A stretch of 64,000 nucleotides of DNA from Stenopsyche tienmushanensis (GCA_008973525.1 WACJ01000391.1:179718-243717), one strand, 5' to 3'; shown: positions 1 to 11,440, counted from the first letter of the stretch. Program-made: numbers and translations. The notes: a model not told the origin generated them from the letters alone.

Positions 1-453
1 GCGTCTTGTTCAATTTCCTGTTATCGATGTTGAAATATCGACATTGATGTCTCTGAGAGACCGCATAATGCATGATGTTGTCGTCTCTGGTCTGTCGTGG
101 CAACTTCTATAATAGGAAAATTTTACGAGCGTTTTTTGTTGTTTCCTGATATTCAATTTGCTCTTACGTAGTGTTTATTTTGCTCTTTTCAATGCTGTGG
201 TTTGTTTGCTTTTTGACAATTATTTTCATAGACAAACAATTGAACAGAAAACAAACGGAACGTGTGTTTGTGGAATTGATCGAATTATGCGTGTCGTTTG
301 CAATTTTGGCATACGTAGATGTATTTTTGCCTTAAACGTAATGGATTGGTTAAATTTTTGATTATATCTACGTTTATTTATCGGCTCGAGTCCGTTTGGA
401 TCTTTTAATATTTAACCCCCAGCTGTTTTGGAGGTACATATTAGAATTTTTTG
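1..453. other. no gene seen
   Basis: AT-rich sequence with only short chance frames. I see no splice-framed coding exon, RNA gene or repeat that recurs elsewhere in the window. Confidence 0.5.
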
Positions 454-843
454 TTAACCCTTAACAGGTATCGCTATTTTTGGCCATATTTTTTTTTCGT
501 GGGTCTTATTTGACCCACACCAGAAAATCATTCGTTACAAGCATATTTTTGTATTATTTGCATAAATATACACCTTTTTGGCTAGTGTGTATTTGAGTAT
601 AAACCGTTTGTATGTGTACGGAAACCCAATTAACAAATTACGAATTTGGTATCGTGGATCAAATTTGACCCAGTCAGCTATATATCTCAGTTTCTACGAA
701 AGTCATAACCTTGCAAGTCCGCTCTCTGTCGCAGTTTACTTCGTGTTGAGGATACACATCAGCGCGTTATTATAGAATAAACTTAGAACCGAAATTGTAT
801 GCTCCTGGGTCAAATTTGACCCATGATACCAGTTATGGGTTAA
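454..843. mobile_element. piggyBac-like MITE with TTAA target duplication
   Basis: TTAA lies at both ends (454-457 and 840-843). Just inside are inverted termini CCCTTAACAGGTATC and, read inward from the right, CCCATAACTGGTATC (13 of 15 identical). A CCC start after a TTAA duplication is the piggyBac hallmark. No transposase frame is present. The interior carries three near-palindromes related to GGGTCAAATTTGACCC. Confidence 0.75.
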
Positions 844-1020
844 TATTATAGAAAGAGTTTTAAATGTTAATAAAACAATTTGTTTGTGAGATATCTACTC
901 ATTTTTTTTATTTGTAATAATATTTTATTGCATTAAGTATGGAATAATAACGTCGTTCAAATGTCTTCCGCGGCTTTGTTTTGGTTGCACGCATTCGGGT
1001 GATCCAATTTTTCGATGATT

Positions 1021-1260
1021 TTATCGCATAAATCTGGCTGAATTTGCTGGATGGCGTTCGTTATGTTGATTTAAGATAACCTCAAATCGATCGTGCAGAA
1101 TGTACATCGCGGCGTGCGCTGTGTGACATGTAGCGCCGTCCTGTTGGAACCACATGTCGTCGGTATTCATGTCCAGGGCTGCAACTGGACTAGGGGCGCA
1201 AAACGCAGAATACCGACCCGGCCGAGTGTTGCGCATGGTTTTTATTTTACTCAACCATTC
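1021..1260 (-). mobile_element. Tc1/mariner transposase fragment
   Basis: The - strand frame contains WFQQDGATCHTA, the block around the second catalytic aspartate that is typical of Tc1/mariner-type transposases in arthropods. It then runs through an ILHDRF-type block and ends without the third acidic residue. Only about 75 codons remain, so it is an inactive fossil. Confidence 0.7.
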
Positions 1261-1466
1261 TACTTTACATGAACCAACACTGATTGACTCTGTCCGTTTT
1301 TATAATATATACTGAGCTGTCTAATCCATCTTTTCTTCGTTATGGTTATGTTCAGGTATGGTATCCGATCGCGAATGGCTCATTCGTCATATCAGCGATC
1401 CGAAAAGCGGACCGATTGAGCGTACAAGCCTTATTTATGGCCACTCCGTCCTCTTTTAGGGCTTAT
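1228..1466. repeat. interspersed repeat family B, copy 1
   Basis: Positions 1228-1320 closely match 7140-7245. Positions 1356-1466, containing TCCGATCGCGA and GGACCGATTG, match 7377-7441 and 11441-11562, and 39962-40050 in reverse. No coding function is visible. The copies sit near mariner fossils, so this may be a non-autonomous relative or a preferred insertion partner. Confidence 0.6.
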
Positions 1467-1979
1467 AGTATTTATACGTTAGGTCGGGTATTTTTGAGAC
1501 TGTCTTTGTATATTATTTTAAACCATACATTATAATAGTATTTAATATATTGCATTCATAATAGTATTAGTTAACTTTAAAAAATAAATTGGATTTCCGG
1601 AGGCGGGGAGGGGGGCGTTATGTTAGATACTTGCCACGGCGCTTCATATCCTAGTTACGGCACTGTTTATTTCATCCAGTTTAGGCCACAAGGAGTTGCT
1701 TATCGATCTGCCAGTTTTGTTTTGGAAGATGTGCGGACCGACGATTCCATCAGATCAAAATCCTCACCAAACTATCTCGGGACGCATTTGATGCTGGTGT
1801 ATCTCACGTGGATTGGTATCGTTCTAAATCCTGAAAAAATTACCCATTTCTTCCATCCATCCAGAAAAAATCCATGATGGACGGGCGTTCCCTCCATCAT
1901 GGATTAAATACGTTTAAATATGGTTTAACAAGTTATTATAGAAACAGAATATTAAAATATATATATATGTTAATATATA
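1467..1979. other. no gene seen
   Basis: Two chance frames only. There is a short palindromic arrangement of TCCATCATGGA-type words near 1850-1905, and nothing I can name. Confidence 0.4.
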
Positions 1980-2172
1980 ACATACTAGTGATTACCCGGC
2001 ATGCGTTGCAATGCCACGTTTCACATAACAAACTGCTTACACAAACAATATTTTTACTATGCCTATATTATTCCTGCAAGTATAAACAATATGTTGACAA
2101 AGTTTTATCTCAATCGGATGAACGGTATGGCAGCGCATTAAATACGAACAAACAAACATTGATTTTATATTA
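1980..2172 (-). repeat. RTE-type LINE/SINE 3' tail-like repeat
   Basis: Starts at ATTACCCGGCATGCG and carries the words TATTATTCCTGCAAG and CGGATGAACGGTATGGCAGCG. The same words recur in the opposite direction, twice and diverged, at 47850-48110. The pattern resembles insect RTE LINE 3' tails. This is inference from word pattern only. Confidence 0.4.
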
Positions 2173-2174
2173 GG

Positions 2175-2780
2175 TTGTCGCATAAGTCTCTTTCGCAAAT
2201 GAACACAGATCTAATCATAGCCATGGTTGAAGAAAACCCGCGATATATTGTTCGCGAAATAGCTAAAAAGTTGGAAATTCCACGAACCGTCCATAATCAT
2301 CTGATAAAATTGGGCTACATCAATCTTTCAGATGCGTGGCTTCCTCATGAACTGACTGACTCAAATAAACTTCAGCGTATTTTATCACGCGATCTCCTTC
2401 TCCAACGACATAATAGCCAACCTTTTTTGAAGAGACTTGCCACTGGAGATGAAAGTTGGTTACTCTATGAGCTAAACCTAGCCTACATCCAAAAAAAAGT
2501 TTTGTTATGCATTTGGTGGGACTGGAAGGGGGTAGTTTATTATGAGCTACTTCAGCAAGATTAAATGATCAATTCAACAAAATATTGTTTCCAACTAGAC
2601 AATCTAAAGGATTGCCAGAAAACGGCCAGAATTAGCGAACAGACGAGGAGTTGTTTTTCATGACGATAACGCCAGGCCTCATGTGTCTTTGCTCGTCAGA
2701 AATAAATGATTATCATTTGACTGGGATGTTTTACCTCATCCTCCATGTTTTATAATACATTTTTCTTTGGACGAATCGAC
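2175..2780 (+). mobile_element. mariner-family transposase, decayed
   Basis: The frame opens with a helix-turn-helix block (ENPRYIVREIAKKLEI). It continues through GDESWLLYE (first catalytic Asp) and CIWWDWKGVVYYELL, all diagnostic for mariner. After 2567 the frame breaks. The matching blocks for the second Asp (RRGVVFHDDNARPHVS) and WDVLPHPP are still readable in other frames up to about 2760. It is inactive because of stops, frameshifts and internal deletions between the HTH and the catalytic core. Confidence 0.85.
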
Positions 2781-3068
2781 GGATGTCTGAGCACGTTTTC
2801 GCAGTTTTGGTCAGAGTCATTATTTGGATCCCTTTCGAAGCCGGGTCTCGTATTATCAGAACCCGTCTGGGAATACCGCGCCGAGTTTTTTGCTGATTAA
2901 ATCCCGGTAGATCCTGTCTGCGACCCGGCAAATCCGCCGCGTGAGTCCATCTTGTCGAATCTCATCCGTTTTGCTTAACTTTAGGATTGAGGGATAGAAG
3001 ACATCGTCACATTTTGACATACGGTCGGAATAAATCAAGCTTTCAGAAAAATATATAAGGGTTACCAC
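2780..3068 (-). pseudogene. unassigned broken reading frame
   Basis: A 70-codon - strand frame (2856-3068) is followed by more protein-like sequence in another frame down to about 2750. The composition (charged, several Arg/Asp, no low-complexity bias) looks like former coding DNA. I do not recognise the family. It does not match the mariner element to its left. Confidence 0.3.
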
Positions 3069-3159
3069 TGTAGAATCGTTCCGACAATATATAAGAACAT
3101 ACGCCCGTATTTTTTATTATTATCGTGAAGAAATTCACGAATTGCCTACGTTCATGGTC

Positions 3160-3493
3160 TTATTGAAGGTTAATTGGAAAAAAACTATTATTGTCTTGTG
3201 ATATTGATCGATCTTTCACGACCCTTATTATTACAGTTTGAAAAGCTCTGGCCTCGCGAGCTTTCGAAGCTCGGGAAAGGTCACGAGGATTCATGTGAAC
3301 GTATTTGAACCCACGTATTCTCAAGCGCGAAATAATAAATGAACTATGACCGGGTAGATTTTCCGGATAGACCAATTGAGAAATGTGCAAAATAAAATTC
3401 ATACCCACAGATAATTCTTCGAAAAAATGTGCTAAATAGAATTCCGCCGAAAACCATTTGTTTCTTGAAAAATAACTCGATTTATGGCCGCTT
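3160..3493 (-). pseudogene. unassigned open frame, about 110 codons
   Basis: The - strand is open from about 3493 to a stop at 3160, longer than the listed Met-initiated stretch. It has an aromatic-rich N-terminal part and a basic C-terminal part. A second frame above 3493 also reads like coding sequence, suggesting a frameshifted gene. There is no signal peptide, membrane segment or transposase motif. The family is unknown. Confidence 0.35.
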
Positions 3494-3704
3494 CGATATT
3501 ATCTTTAAAATAATCAAACAATATATTAGATCATACCAAGAAGAGTTCTTGTGTGATACGCGACATCTATTAAATTTGAACATCAACGTTGAGTGACAGC
3601 ATGTTGCAAATATTTAATTTATTAATGACTGACAGATGGCAGTAGTGCAAGGATCATATGTGCAATGTTTTTGCCATCAATAAACCATAACAGATTGTAT
3701 ATTT

Positions 3705-3872
3705 TTCGATCGACATGAACTCAGTTCTTCAACATTGCCACATGGAGATAAAAGCACGGGGGAAAGGACAGTATAATAAACATAGATTATACGACAATGC
3801 TTCCATGTTGAATACCAAAACCATAAAAGAATCGACCAAATTGCTGTTCAAACCGCAAAAAATATTTTTGTG
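3705..3872 (+). other. small unassigned frame (55 codons)
   Basis: An ATG-initiated + strand frame too short for most gene callers, rich in Lys and Asn, with no recognised motif. It sits opposite in strand to the frames at 2.8-3.5 kb. It could be a remnant of the same foreign or decayed segment, or chance. Confidence 0.2.
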
Positions 3873-4013
3873 AACAGAATAAATATTTATCAAATTGATA
3901 TTATGTTATTTTTTTTTCGTCTCATTTTTTGCTAAACATTTTATATTGTTGTCAAGAAGCAAATTTGAATATAGTGCTCACGTTTTATTTTATGCTGAGA
4001 ATAGATGAGAGTT

Positions 4014-4137
4014 AACCTTTTGTTTAGTGAGTTTTCTCTCGGGATGGCGCAGCGTGAATCAATGTTGTATATTAATAAATGAACCCTAACACTGTTGATA
4101 GCACATTCGCACATTTCTTCGTGTAAACACAATCAAT
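4014..4137. repeat. interspersed repeat family D, copy 1
   Basis: Shares the ordered words GCGCAGCGTG, AATAAATGAACC, GTTGATAGCACA and AAACA..CAATACACA with copies near 11945-12055, 19060-19115, 34988-35070 and (partial) 52430-52480. It is noncoding, and no terminal repeats were found. Confidence 0.6.
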
Positions 4138-4514
4138 ACACAGACGCGTCTTCGGTTTTAGTTATAAAATATCGATACAATAGCGTTTCAAATAGAATCA
4201 TTTTTGTTACCACGTGAGTTCGAAGTATATACTTGATTTATGTGGGTTTTTACTATTTATTATGATTCTGAAAAGTCCACCAACGATATAAGAAGATCCC
4301 ATACCTGATGATTTTCAACCGGATACGTACAAATTCCATTATAATTTTAATGTTTATTTTGTCGTTATCTGTTGATGATTGATGTAATGATTTTCTGATG
4401 ATTGTATTGACTCCAGTTCTAACGCATATATGCGCGATTACTCATCAACGGATTATAGACTATTTTAATCTCATTATATTTGTAGTGTGGGCGATTTAAC
4501 ATCTCCATGCAATA
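4138..4514. other. no gene seen
   Basis: AT-rich. Part of it (about 4220-4440, with GGATACGTACAAATTCCATT) recurs at 12060-12290, so it probably belongs to the larger repeat unit around family D. Confidence 0.4.
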
Positions 4515-4757
4515 GCGCTGTTGATCTGGACGAATTTAATTCGCCAGCTTAACAGCGATATCTTCCATCTCTCTTTAGATGCAATGTACTATTTTAACAG
4601 CGCCATCTTCGGTGGCGCTGCGGGGACATTGCACCTACAATTACCGACCGATCGCTTCTTGCGCGTGCATCGTTGCTGGTTGGGTATCGAAAAAGAGTCG
4701 GTTGGCCTTGACTGCGGGAGGACGTCCTTCTCGCAGCCAGATCTCTCTCTCTCACGC
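4515..4757 (-). repeat. G+C-rich repeat family A, copy 1 (inverted)
   Basis: In reverse it lines up with 8597-8810 and 9690-9918: an AGATCTGGC start, CAGCCAAGGC, CGATGCACGCGCAAG, and an internal inverted pair GGCGCTGTTAA / TTAACAGCG. It is noticeably more G+C-rich than its surroundings. Frames on both strands are shadows of the composition. Confidence 0.7.
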
Positions 4758-5467
4758 TGACTAAAAAGTTACATAAAGAAAAGAGTAAATAATAATTTAA
4801 ATTTATCAAAGCATCAAATTCTATTTCGCCTGCGTTCCTAAAATGTTCAACAGATTGCTGTGGATTTATTCCAACGTTTTAATACAATGTCATCTTCAGC
4901 TGTTAAATCTTTAAAGCCATTTCCGCCCATTGTGGTTAGGAATTCGTAATTTTTATTTTTAACGCATCCTAGCCAAATCTTTCTCCAATTTGCATTCAGT
5001 GCTGATGGTCTCAATTCAAAATCGGATCGAATAAAAATAAAAATAATTATTAGGTCGCAAAAGAGTTATTAGTCCTGTATTGTTAAAATGTTTAAAAATC
5101 TCAATATGCAAACTCGACGTCGAAAATACACATTTATCGGCTTGCACTTGAAAGATAAAGTGAAATGTTATATAATGCAAAAAACCGTATCTTAAAGGTC
5201 AAAATGATAATTTTTATGAATATTAATATAAATTTATTTTATAATCATTTTAACAAAATTATTTGTGTAATTATTCCCGTAAAGTCGATTCTTTCTCATT
5301 GTGTTCTCTGTCTTCACTTTCTATATAAGTGGAACCGGTAAAGATAATCGTATTTTATTTGAATGAATCGAAAACTCATATATTTTTTTATTTTTAATAT
5401 ATTATTACAAAACGTATTAAAATTGTCGTTATTTTTGTATTTTTTCCCATCCAATACTTCAATCATG
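4758..5467. other. no gene seen
   Basis: AT-rich intergenic sequence. I see no coding frame, RNA gene or shared repeat. Confidence 0.45.
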
Positions 5468-5469
5468 TT

Positions 5470-5590
5470 CGCGCGCTATAACTTTAGCCTCGTCTACCGA
5501 AGTCCTAGCCACCTTGTATCGAAAGTAATTGACGTCTATTTAATAATGATTAAAGTCAACTACTTGTAGACGAAAAAGCAGCTTTGTGCA
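5470..5590 (-). repeat. interspersed repeat family C, copy 1 (inverted)
   Basis: Carries CTACTTGTAGACGAAAAAGC and CACCTTGTATCGAAAGTA. The same words are found in the opposite direction at 12616-12830 and 46957-47165. It is noncoding. Confidence 0.6.
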
Positions 5591-6034
5591 GAGATGCCAT
5601 TAGAATTAATCGGATTGATTGCAAAAAATCGTACATGAATAAAATTCAATATTGGCTGACGTACTAGAAAATGGATTAAAAGGAAATTTGAGCCGGCTCG
5701 GATGATATGTATTTGGCATTCGAAGTGTACATTTATTTATACTCCCACATTTTGAATCATTTAGCATGATTCATACATCGACTTGTTTTGGGATAGCAAG
5801 AGTGGACGTCGAAAGAAGTCGTGCCATTTGTGGCGTTTGTCCACGTCACAACGTACAGACACACAAATATCACGCGACTGAGCTTCGTTTCTTTTAATTT
5901 CATTTTTAATTCGGCATTAAAAACACTAAACGGCCAGTTTCATAATCTAATAATGCTGCGAGTCGATCGATAGTCTGGGCCCTGGAACAGGTTTCAGTCG
6001 AGTGAGAAATGATTTTATGATTTACAAGAGGGAT
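5591..6034. other. no gene assigned
   Basis: Short - strand stretches look protein-like but are broken everywhere. There is no identifiable domain and no splice-supported exon. Confidence 0.3.
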
Positions 6035-6420
6035 TCAAATATAATCCGGGATGATGTAAGCTAACCTTTTTCGGGTGGCTCTTTGGGTATGAATGATACA
6101 TACCACACCATAATTGTTTGAGCAACTTTTCATTAAACGTGCCGAGGAATCATTCCGCAAATCCAAGAATTCATCGGGAATGCTGGCTAAATCAAGGGAA
6201 GAAGAGAATGTATTTCGTGTCAATGTAGTTTCTTCCTCTTTCAGCTCAGGGAAATAACACCGAAGTTCATTTTCAAGAGATTCGAGATGCCCAGTAATCC
6301 ACCTTCAGATTCATCTACCACAATCAAACATGGCAAAAGAATTAATTTCAACATCTTCAATATGCAGGGTTTGATGAGCTTTTCTCCAATTGTGTGAGAT
6401 TTTTTTTACTTGACAATTTC
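6035..6420 (-). mobile_element. hAT/ZBED5-like transposase remnant
   Basis: The - strand reads ENELRCYFPELKEEE, then a DEFLDLRNDSSARL block. This order is typical of the C-terminal part of ZBED5/FAM200-type domesticated or degenerate hAT transposases. It breaks by frameshift near 6130. The outer end has GGATTCAAATATAATCCGG, which also occurs at 36246, suggesting a shared element end. Confidence 0.5.
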
Positions 6421-7139
6421 CAATGCGACTTCATATGATGCTTGCATTGATGCTGTGCTCGTTTGCTGAAAAAAATCCTGTTCGACCAAGTCTCTGATGT
6501 TTGAACCTAGTTTCATGCCGACAAAATAACTCCAAATCCTTTTTAGTATATTCTGAATTCAAATTTAGAAAGAGCCTTCTTACACGTTGAGCTCGGAGAC
6601 AGACAGAGACGGAGAGTGTCTTGCACGTTGAGTTTGGAGAGAAACAGAGACGGAGAGAGTATCTTGCGTACATCGTACGATTGTATAGATCGTTAACCCA
6701 AATTTATCGACTAATCGATTTCAAGTGTATTGTTTATGTTTACTTGAAGAAATGACCGAATATTGTGTGCTGTCGACAGTGTTTATTTGTTTAAATACAA
6801 GCTTTATACACGCTGCAATAGTCCTGACAGATAAGTTGATTTGTACGGATTATAAGTGGCGCATATATAAATATAGCATCTACGTTTATGACGATTTAAA
6901 ATTAGCTCACTAATCGAAGGGTTAAAAATAAAAATTGCATTATAGTGAATATTATTTTTAGTTGACTGTATAAGTCGGCGAGCCCACAGAAAACCCATAG
7001 GCTGGAAACCCGTGATATATAAAAATATAAATGGAGTAGTACATGAGTATCTTATGTTTCTACACAGTTCCCTTCATTAGAAATACATTTATTCCATTGG
7101 AAGAAAGAAGGCGAGATAGAGCATCCTCTGTTGCGCAAC
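6421..7139. other. no gene; small duplicated segment
   Basis: 6535-6690 contains an internal duplication of a GACAGAGACGGAGAG-type word, and the segment recurs inverted at about 19170-19280. The rest is AT-rich with chance frames only. Confidence 0.45.
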
Positions 7140-7441
7140 GCATAATTATTCGTTTTTATTTTACTTAACCATTCTACTTTACATGAATCAACACTGATTG
7201 ATTCTGTCTGTTTTTATTATATACACAAATTGTCTAATCCCACTTTTCTTCCTTACCGATTAAATATTGATTCGATAAATATTTTTTGGACGGATTGTTA
7301 AATTTAAACAACTCTTCAGATTAGTCATCTTCGGACAAATTCGTTTTGTAACGATAGTTCGTAATAGACATGTGCAAGTATGGCGTCCGATCGCGAGTCG
7401 CTCATTCGTCTTATCAGCGGTCCGAAAAACGGACCGATTGG
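7140..7441. repeat. interspersed repeat family B, copy 2
   Basis: 7140-7245 matches 1228-1320, and 7377-7441 matches 1356-1440, in the same order and direction. The spacing between the two blocks is larger here (about 130 bp against about 36 bp), so one copy carries an insertion or the other a deletion. Confidence 0.6.
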
Positions 7442-7514
7442 TTTTAAGTTACAAAACCTAGCCAATTTCTTCCCTGCGCATTTATTCCATCGGATAGGCA
7501 TATTCTTAATCCCT

Positions 7515-7826
7515 TCACTGAAGAAAGAATATTTGTATCCCCTTCGTATAAAAAAGGAATCGTTGCGAACACGCGTCGATATTTTGGCACGGATCGTTTG
7601 ATTCGGCGTAAATTGTGTCGTTGGGCTTCCGAAGCTGGCGTAGTAAATAAGTCTTCAAAATTTTACAACACCACAGGGAGTCGTTACAGGTCTTCGCGTG
7701 CTCGACAAAGATGTCTTTATTGACGGGAGATGTTTCGTCCTTCGGGAGCATTAATTTGCCCCATTGAGCTTTTCCTTCTTGCGACCTTGCTCTGATAACA
7801 CTCGCGTGATGAGGGAACTTATTTTT
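7515..7826 (-). pseudogene. unassigned open frame, about 100 codons
   Basis: The - strand is open for about 104 codons when read from 7826, and the Met-initiated part is 78 codons. The sequence is charged and Cys-containing with no repeat bias. It matches no transposase, reverse transcriptase or insect housekeeping protein I recognise. It is one of several such frames on this flank. Confidence 0.35.
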
Positions 7827-8029
7827 AACGACCTAGTGAATTTTTATACGCGTTATTTCATGAATGGACTCAAATCGCCTTCGTTCTGTATGTATGTATG
7901 TATGTGGACGTATCCAATTGACGCAGTAGAATTGCCCTTGCTCTTTCAGAATTTTCAGAATTACAGTAACAACATAAATTGCCTGGCGGTCTTAACGATA
8001 TAACTGTGATGCATGTTTTATTTCGATGA

Positions 8030-8300
8030 AAATAACTATAGTCGAACGTTGCTCGAGCGCAGGTCGTTATACGCGGATCTGTGGACCGATGAGCAAACGG
8101 CGAGCTTTTATTGCATAGCGATGATGTAGTTCTCTGATCAAATTTAATTTAGTATGCCTGGATGAGGCTTTGTATAATTTCCGAGTATGCGGTCACAATT
8201 GTTGATAACGTGGACAGAATTTTTAACCAAATCTCTTCAGTCTTATCTGCCGACGCAAGCGCTTCATTTTCCTGTATGTGGTGCTAAAATTCAATATTAT
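8030..8300 (+). pseudogene. unassigned broken frame
   Basis: A + strand frame (about 8035-8130) reads like globular protein, then stops. A second block (about 8185-8300) in the same direction again reads like protein. It has at least three internal stops. Family not recognised. Confidence 0.2.
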
Positions 8301-8596
8301 TTTCATTCAAATTCTTGTAATTTAATTTATTTTATTTAACCTTTTGATTAGTGAGTTTTTGTAGTGAACACTCAAGTGGAAATGCATTTAAAACAGTTTT
8401 TTTTGCTTTTAAGTTCCTTAATAAATAAAGCCATATGGAGCGCTGCATCCAACATATGCGTGCATACTCTCTTTGGATAATTCCAGTGCGTAATCAACAT
8501 CTGAGTTTCCTAGGCTGTGAGAAGCTGGACGAATGGATGAGAATAGACCGGCGTCGAATAGAAAGACTCTTCTAACTGACTATTTATTTCATACAA
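8301..8596. other. no gene seen
   Basis: AT-rich. It includes the words CCTTTTGATTAGTGAGTTTT (8340), which also begin family D copy 1, so this may be a truncated family D copy. Confidence 0.35.
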
Positions 8597-8810
8597 GAGA
8601 TATAAGATCTGGCTGCAGGAGGGACGAACTTCCGCAGCCAAGGCCAACCGACGACTCCTCCGACTCCCGCCTCCTGCGCGTCACTTCCCAACCGGCAACG
8701 GTGCACGCGCAAGAAACGATCGATCGCTATGCAGGTGCAATGCCTCCGTAGGGCCACAAGAGATGGCGCTGTTAATTCGGAGAATTAAATCTCCTCAGAC
8801 CAACAGCGCT
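8597..8810 (+). repeat. G+C-rich repeat family A, copy 2
   Basis: Same ordered words as copy 3 and the reverse of copy 1: AGATCTGGCTGC, GCAGCCAAGGCCAACCGACG, GTGCACGCGCAAGAAACGAT, GATGGCGCTGTTAATT and CAACAGCGC. The frame over it is compositional. Confidence 0.7.
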
Positions 8811-9689
8811 TTTGCGTGAGGATGTTAAATCGTCATTTTTACACAATTGAAAGCTGCTTTGTGGAATTCCGCTGTGAAAATTGAGCGGGTGTAATTTTCT
8901 CCTTAACGAGGGAAAATGAGATCTGTTGAACCTTAACAAATACGAATCAGTCCCCATCGCCATTTTATGTCTCAATTTGCCTTCGAAAATTATGGTTAGT
9001 AATACATAAATGTATTCGCTAAGACAGTCGCCTATTCGTTGAATCAAAATAAGACTAAAAACTGAATAAAATGCTAAGACGGATTTAAAAATAAAATTCT
9101 TCCTCTGGTGATTTGTCTGCGTTCAAACGTAGGCGTCGATGGCGAACTACTTCCCATTCTTGGCGAGATGAAACAACTCCTTTTTCTATCATTTTTTCTT
9201 TTTTTTTGTTTTTTATTGCCGGTACTTCGGACCCTGTATTTTACATTCTGCTATCTAACATATATCTTAAACGTTTGAATCGAATCTTAAATCATGTAAA
9301 AATATATGATACACACATGGTTAGAATTTGTGTATCGTCATGTTATCTTATTGGCGCAGTAGGGTAATTTGACTTGAACGTCACGAAAAGTGGAACTCCG
9401 AGCGACAACTGGTCGAAGAGAGAGAGAGAATCGTTTATAGCGTATCTGTGTTAGTCGCATACATCATTGAGACGCTACACTCATATGCCTCTATTGTGTC
9501 TATACGTAGCACAAAACAACCAGTAGCACTTTTTATATATTACACAAACATACCTCAATATCTTAACTAACAATTTCCATTGTGTGAATTTATGAGATAA
9601 AAAGTTTCACTTTTATCGCGCAAATACTCTCACGTACAAATACGTGACGAATAAAAATACTCTCGTCTTATACTAATTTCTCTGTCGAT
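8811..9689. other. no gene assigned
   Basis: A - strand stretch around 9080-9180 reads like protein for about 35 codons but has no domain I recognise. The rest is AT-rich. GAGAGAGAGA near 9420 is simple sequence. Confidence 0.35.
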
Positions 9690-9918
9690 GATGAGAGAGA
9701 AAGAGATCTGGCCGCGGGAAGAACGCCTTCCCACAGCCAAGGCTATCCGATGACGCCCATTTTCTGCGCGTCACCATCGGGCCATGCGACAACGATGCAT
9801 GCGCAATGTATACGCAATGTGTCCGTAACACCACAGAAAACGTCGCTGTTAAATTGACACAATGTCTAAAGATAGACGAAAGATCTGGTGAATTGGATCT
9901 ACATAGATTAACAGCGCC
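9690..9918 (+). repeat. G+C-rich repeat family A, copy 3
   Basis: Aligns with copy 2: AGATCTGGCCGC, CACAGCCAAGGC, GATGCATGCGCAATG, CGCTGTTAAATTGACACAAT and TTAACAGCGCC. It has an inverted pair of GCGCTGTTAA-type words like the other copies. Confidence 0.65.
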
Positions 9919-10412
9919 ATTGAATGGGGATGACTTTTCACCCACGATACAGATCGTGCCATTTTATGTCGATATAGAAGTCGAACAAAAGACTCTTTCA
10001 CAAAACACAAAAGAGGAATTCTTCTTAACACATTGACTTCGGGAGTCATGCGCTCTAACCGCTCTAACCGCTGTAGTGGGGCGTTCGCAGCGAAATCGCA
10101 AAACAACATATTTTTTCGTGAAAATATATCATACATCTTAAAAAGTAATCGAAATTTTAATCTGAAAATTGTTGAACTTATTCAAATATCAGCCTAATAT
10201 TGATTAACGCGCAAAAGAAATTTGTCTGAAAAGTCGGTTAATGTCGTACTCATGTGTTTTTTATGATCTTTATAAAGATGTATGTTTTGAAGAATATGTT
10301 GAGAAACACTGTTTTTCATTTGGTTGTGTGTTCTAAACATCCACGTGGACAATCGCTTATCCAAGGATTATAAAACATTGTTTGAATTATTTATTTTTTC
10401 GCAGGAAAAGTG
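9919..10412. other. no gene seen
   Basis: No supported coding exon or recurring repeat was found. CGCTCTAACCGCTCTAACCGC at 10050-10070 is a short tandem duplication. Confidence 0.4.
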
Positions 10413-10860
10413 TTATAAAACTGTAAGTCTAATACATGCACATTTTTTGATACATGTACAATGTACGCATGGGGATTTTATGCAAATCCGTGGTTGCACC
10501 CCCCGTAGCCAATGTGTTAAGATGTCATATCCGTTATCGGGACATGGGTAATTTCCATAGGAGACTTTAATAGGGAAAGGGTTTGTCATGTCGTGGTTAA
10601 CCGTTGGTATCATTTGATAATCTATGAGTGCAATTATCATTACATTTAAAAAGAGTCCAGGATTTAAATTACTATACCAACACTCGGTCGAGGGATTAAG
10701 ATCTTTAACGATCTTTCGTTTACGATGCGAGATCTGTTCGATCGACTTTGTCCAACGCCTCATCGAGGTCGAAGAATCGTGCAATATTGTCGGTATTTAC
10801 GGCGAAGCAGTTCGCGTGTCCTCTACCTCTACGACTCTATGCAGTCTTCGAATTGTATTA
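10413..10860 (-). pseudogene. unassigned frameshifted reading frame
   Basis: A 123-codon - strand frame (10413-10784) reads like a globular protein. Upstream of it, a second - strand frame (about 10710-10815), acidic with an Asp/Leu-rich stretch, appears to continue the same former protein after a frameshift. No transposon motif is seen. The family is unknown. Confidence 0.35.
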
Positions 10861-11003
10861 TTTGGTGGACTTTCGTTTGTTTGTTGTGTGGCATGATGTC
10901 ATCTGCAATCACCGAACAAGGTGAGTTCGACTCGTTTTATTCAGTAGAGTCGAATCTCGCGCCATGTCGATGACGCGCGATCGAATGACTCGATCGCAAT
11001 TAG

Positions 11004-11410
11004 TCACCTGATAGATAATCGTCGTGATTTTTTGAAAAGGACGGAGTTACTCATGGATAATTTGCAATGACGATGACGACGCCTCCGGGGTTGACATTTG
11101 TCTCTTCTGTGAAGCGTCGAGTTCCTTTCCGCGTTTCCATTCAGTCGTGAAATAAATGGCTTCGACATCGACATCGTTTGCGTCCAATTCGTATTCAGGA
11201 CGCGGGCTTGCGATGATTTTTTTATGAATATTATTTTTCGATCCGCGTTGTGCATACTCATCGCTCGGGCGACGCATGCTACATGTGCGATACAATGTCA
11301 CATATTCAAATGCGGTGCCGATAAACCTGTTATAAATACCTATCGAGTTTCATTCAAAACAAACGCTCGAATTCAAAAGGAGCGATTGACAAATCTGATT
11401 GAATGCAAAT
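11004..11410 (-). pseudogene. two unassigned frames on opposite strands
   Basis: The - strand frame (about 11047-11301) is acidic and Ser-rich toward its end, and looks coding. The + strand frame starting at 11224 opens with a hydrophobic stretch resembling a signal peptide followed by Cys-containing sequence, until a family B repeat interrupts it at about 11440. Both overlap around 11224-11301. I recognise neither. A compact two-strand arrangement is unusual for insect genes. Confidence 0.3.
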
Positions 11411-11440
11411 CTTATCCAGGGACGCCGTCCCTGATGCCCG

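Noticed and set aside
10839..10920. Possible first exon on the + strand: a signal-peptide-like start followed by an AAG|GTGAGT donor
   Set aside because: No downstream exon with matching phase was found before numb, and the - strand of the same interval reads more convincingly as a decayed protein.
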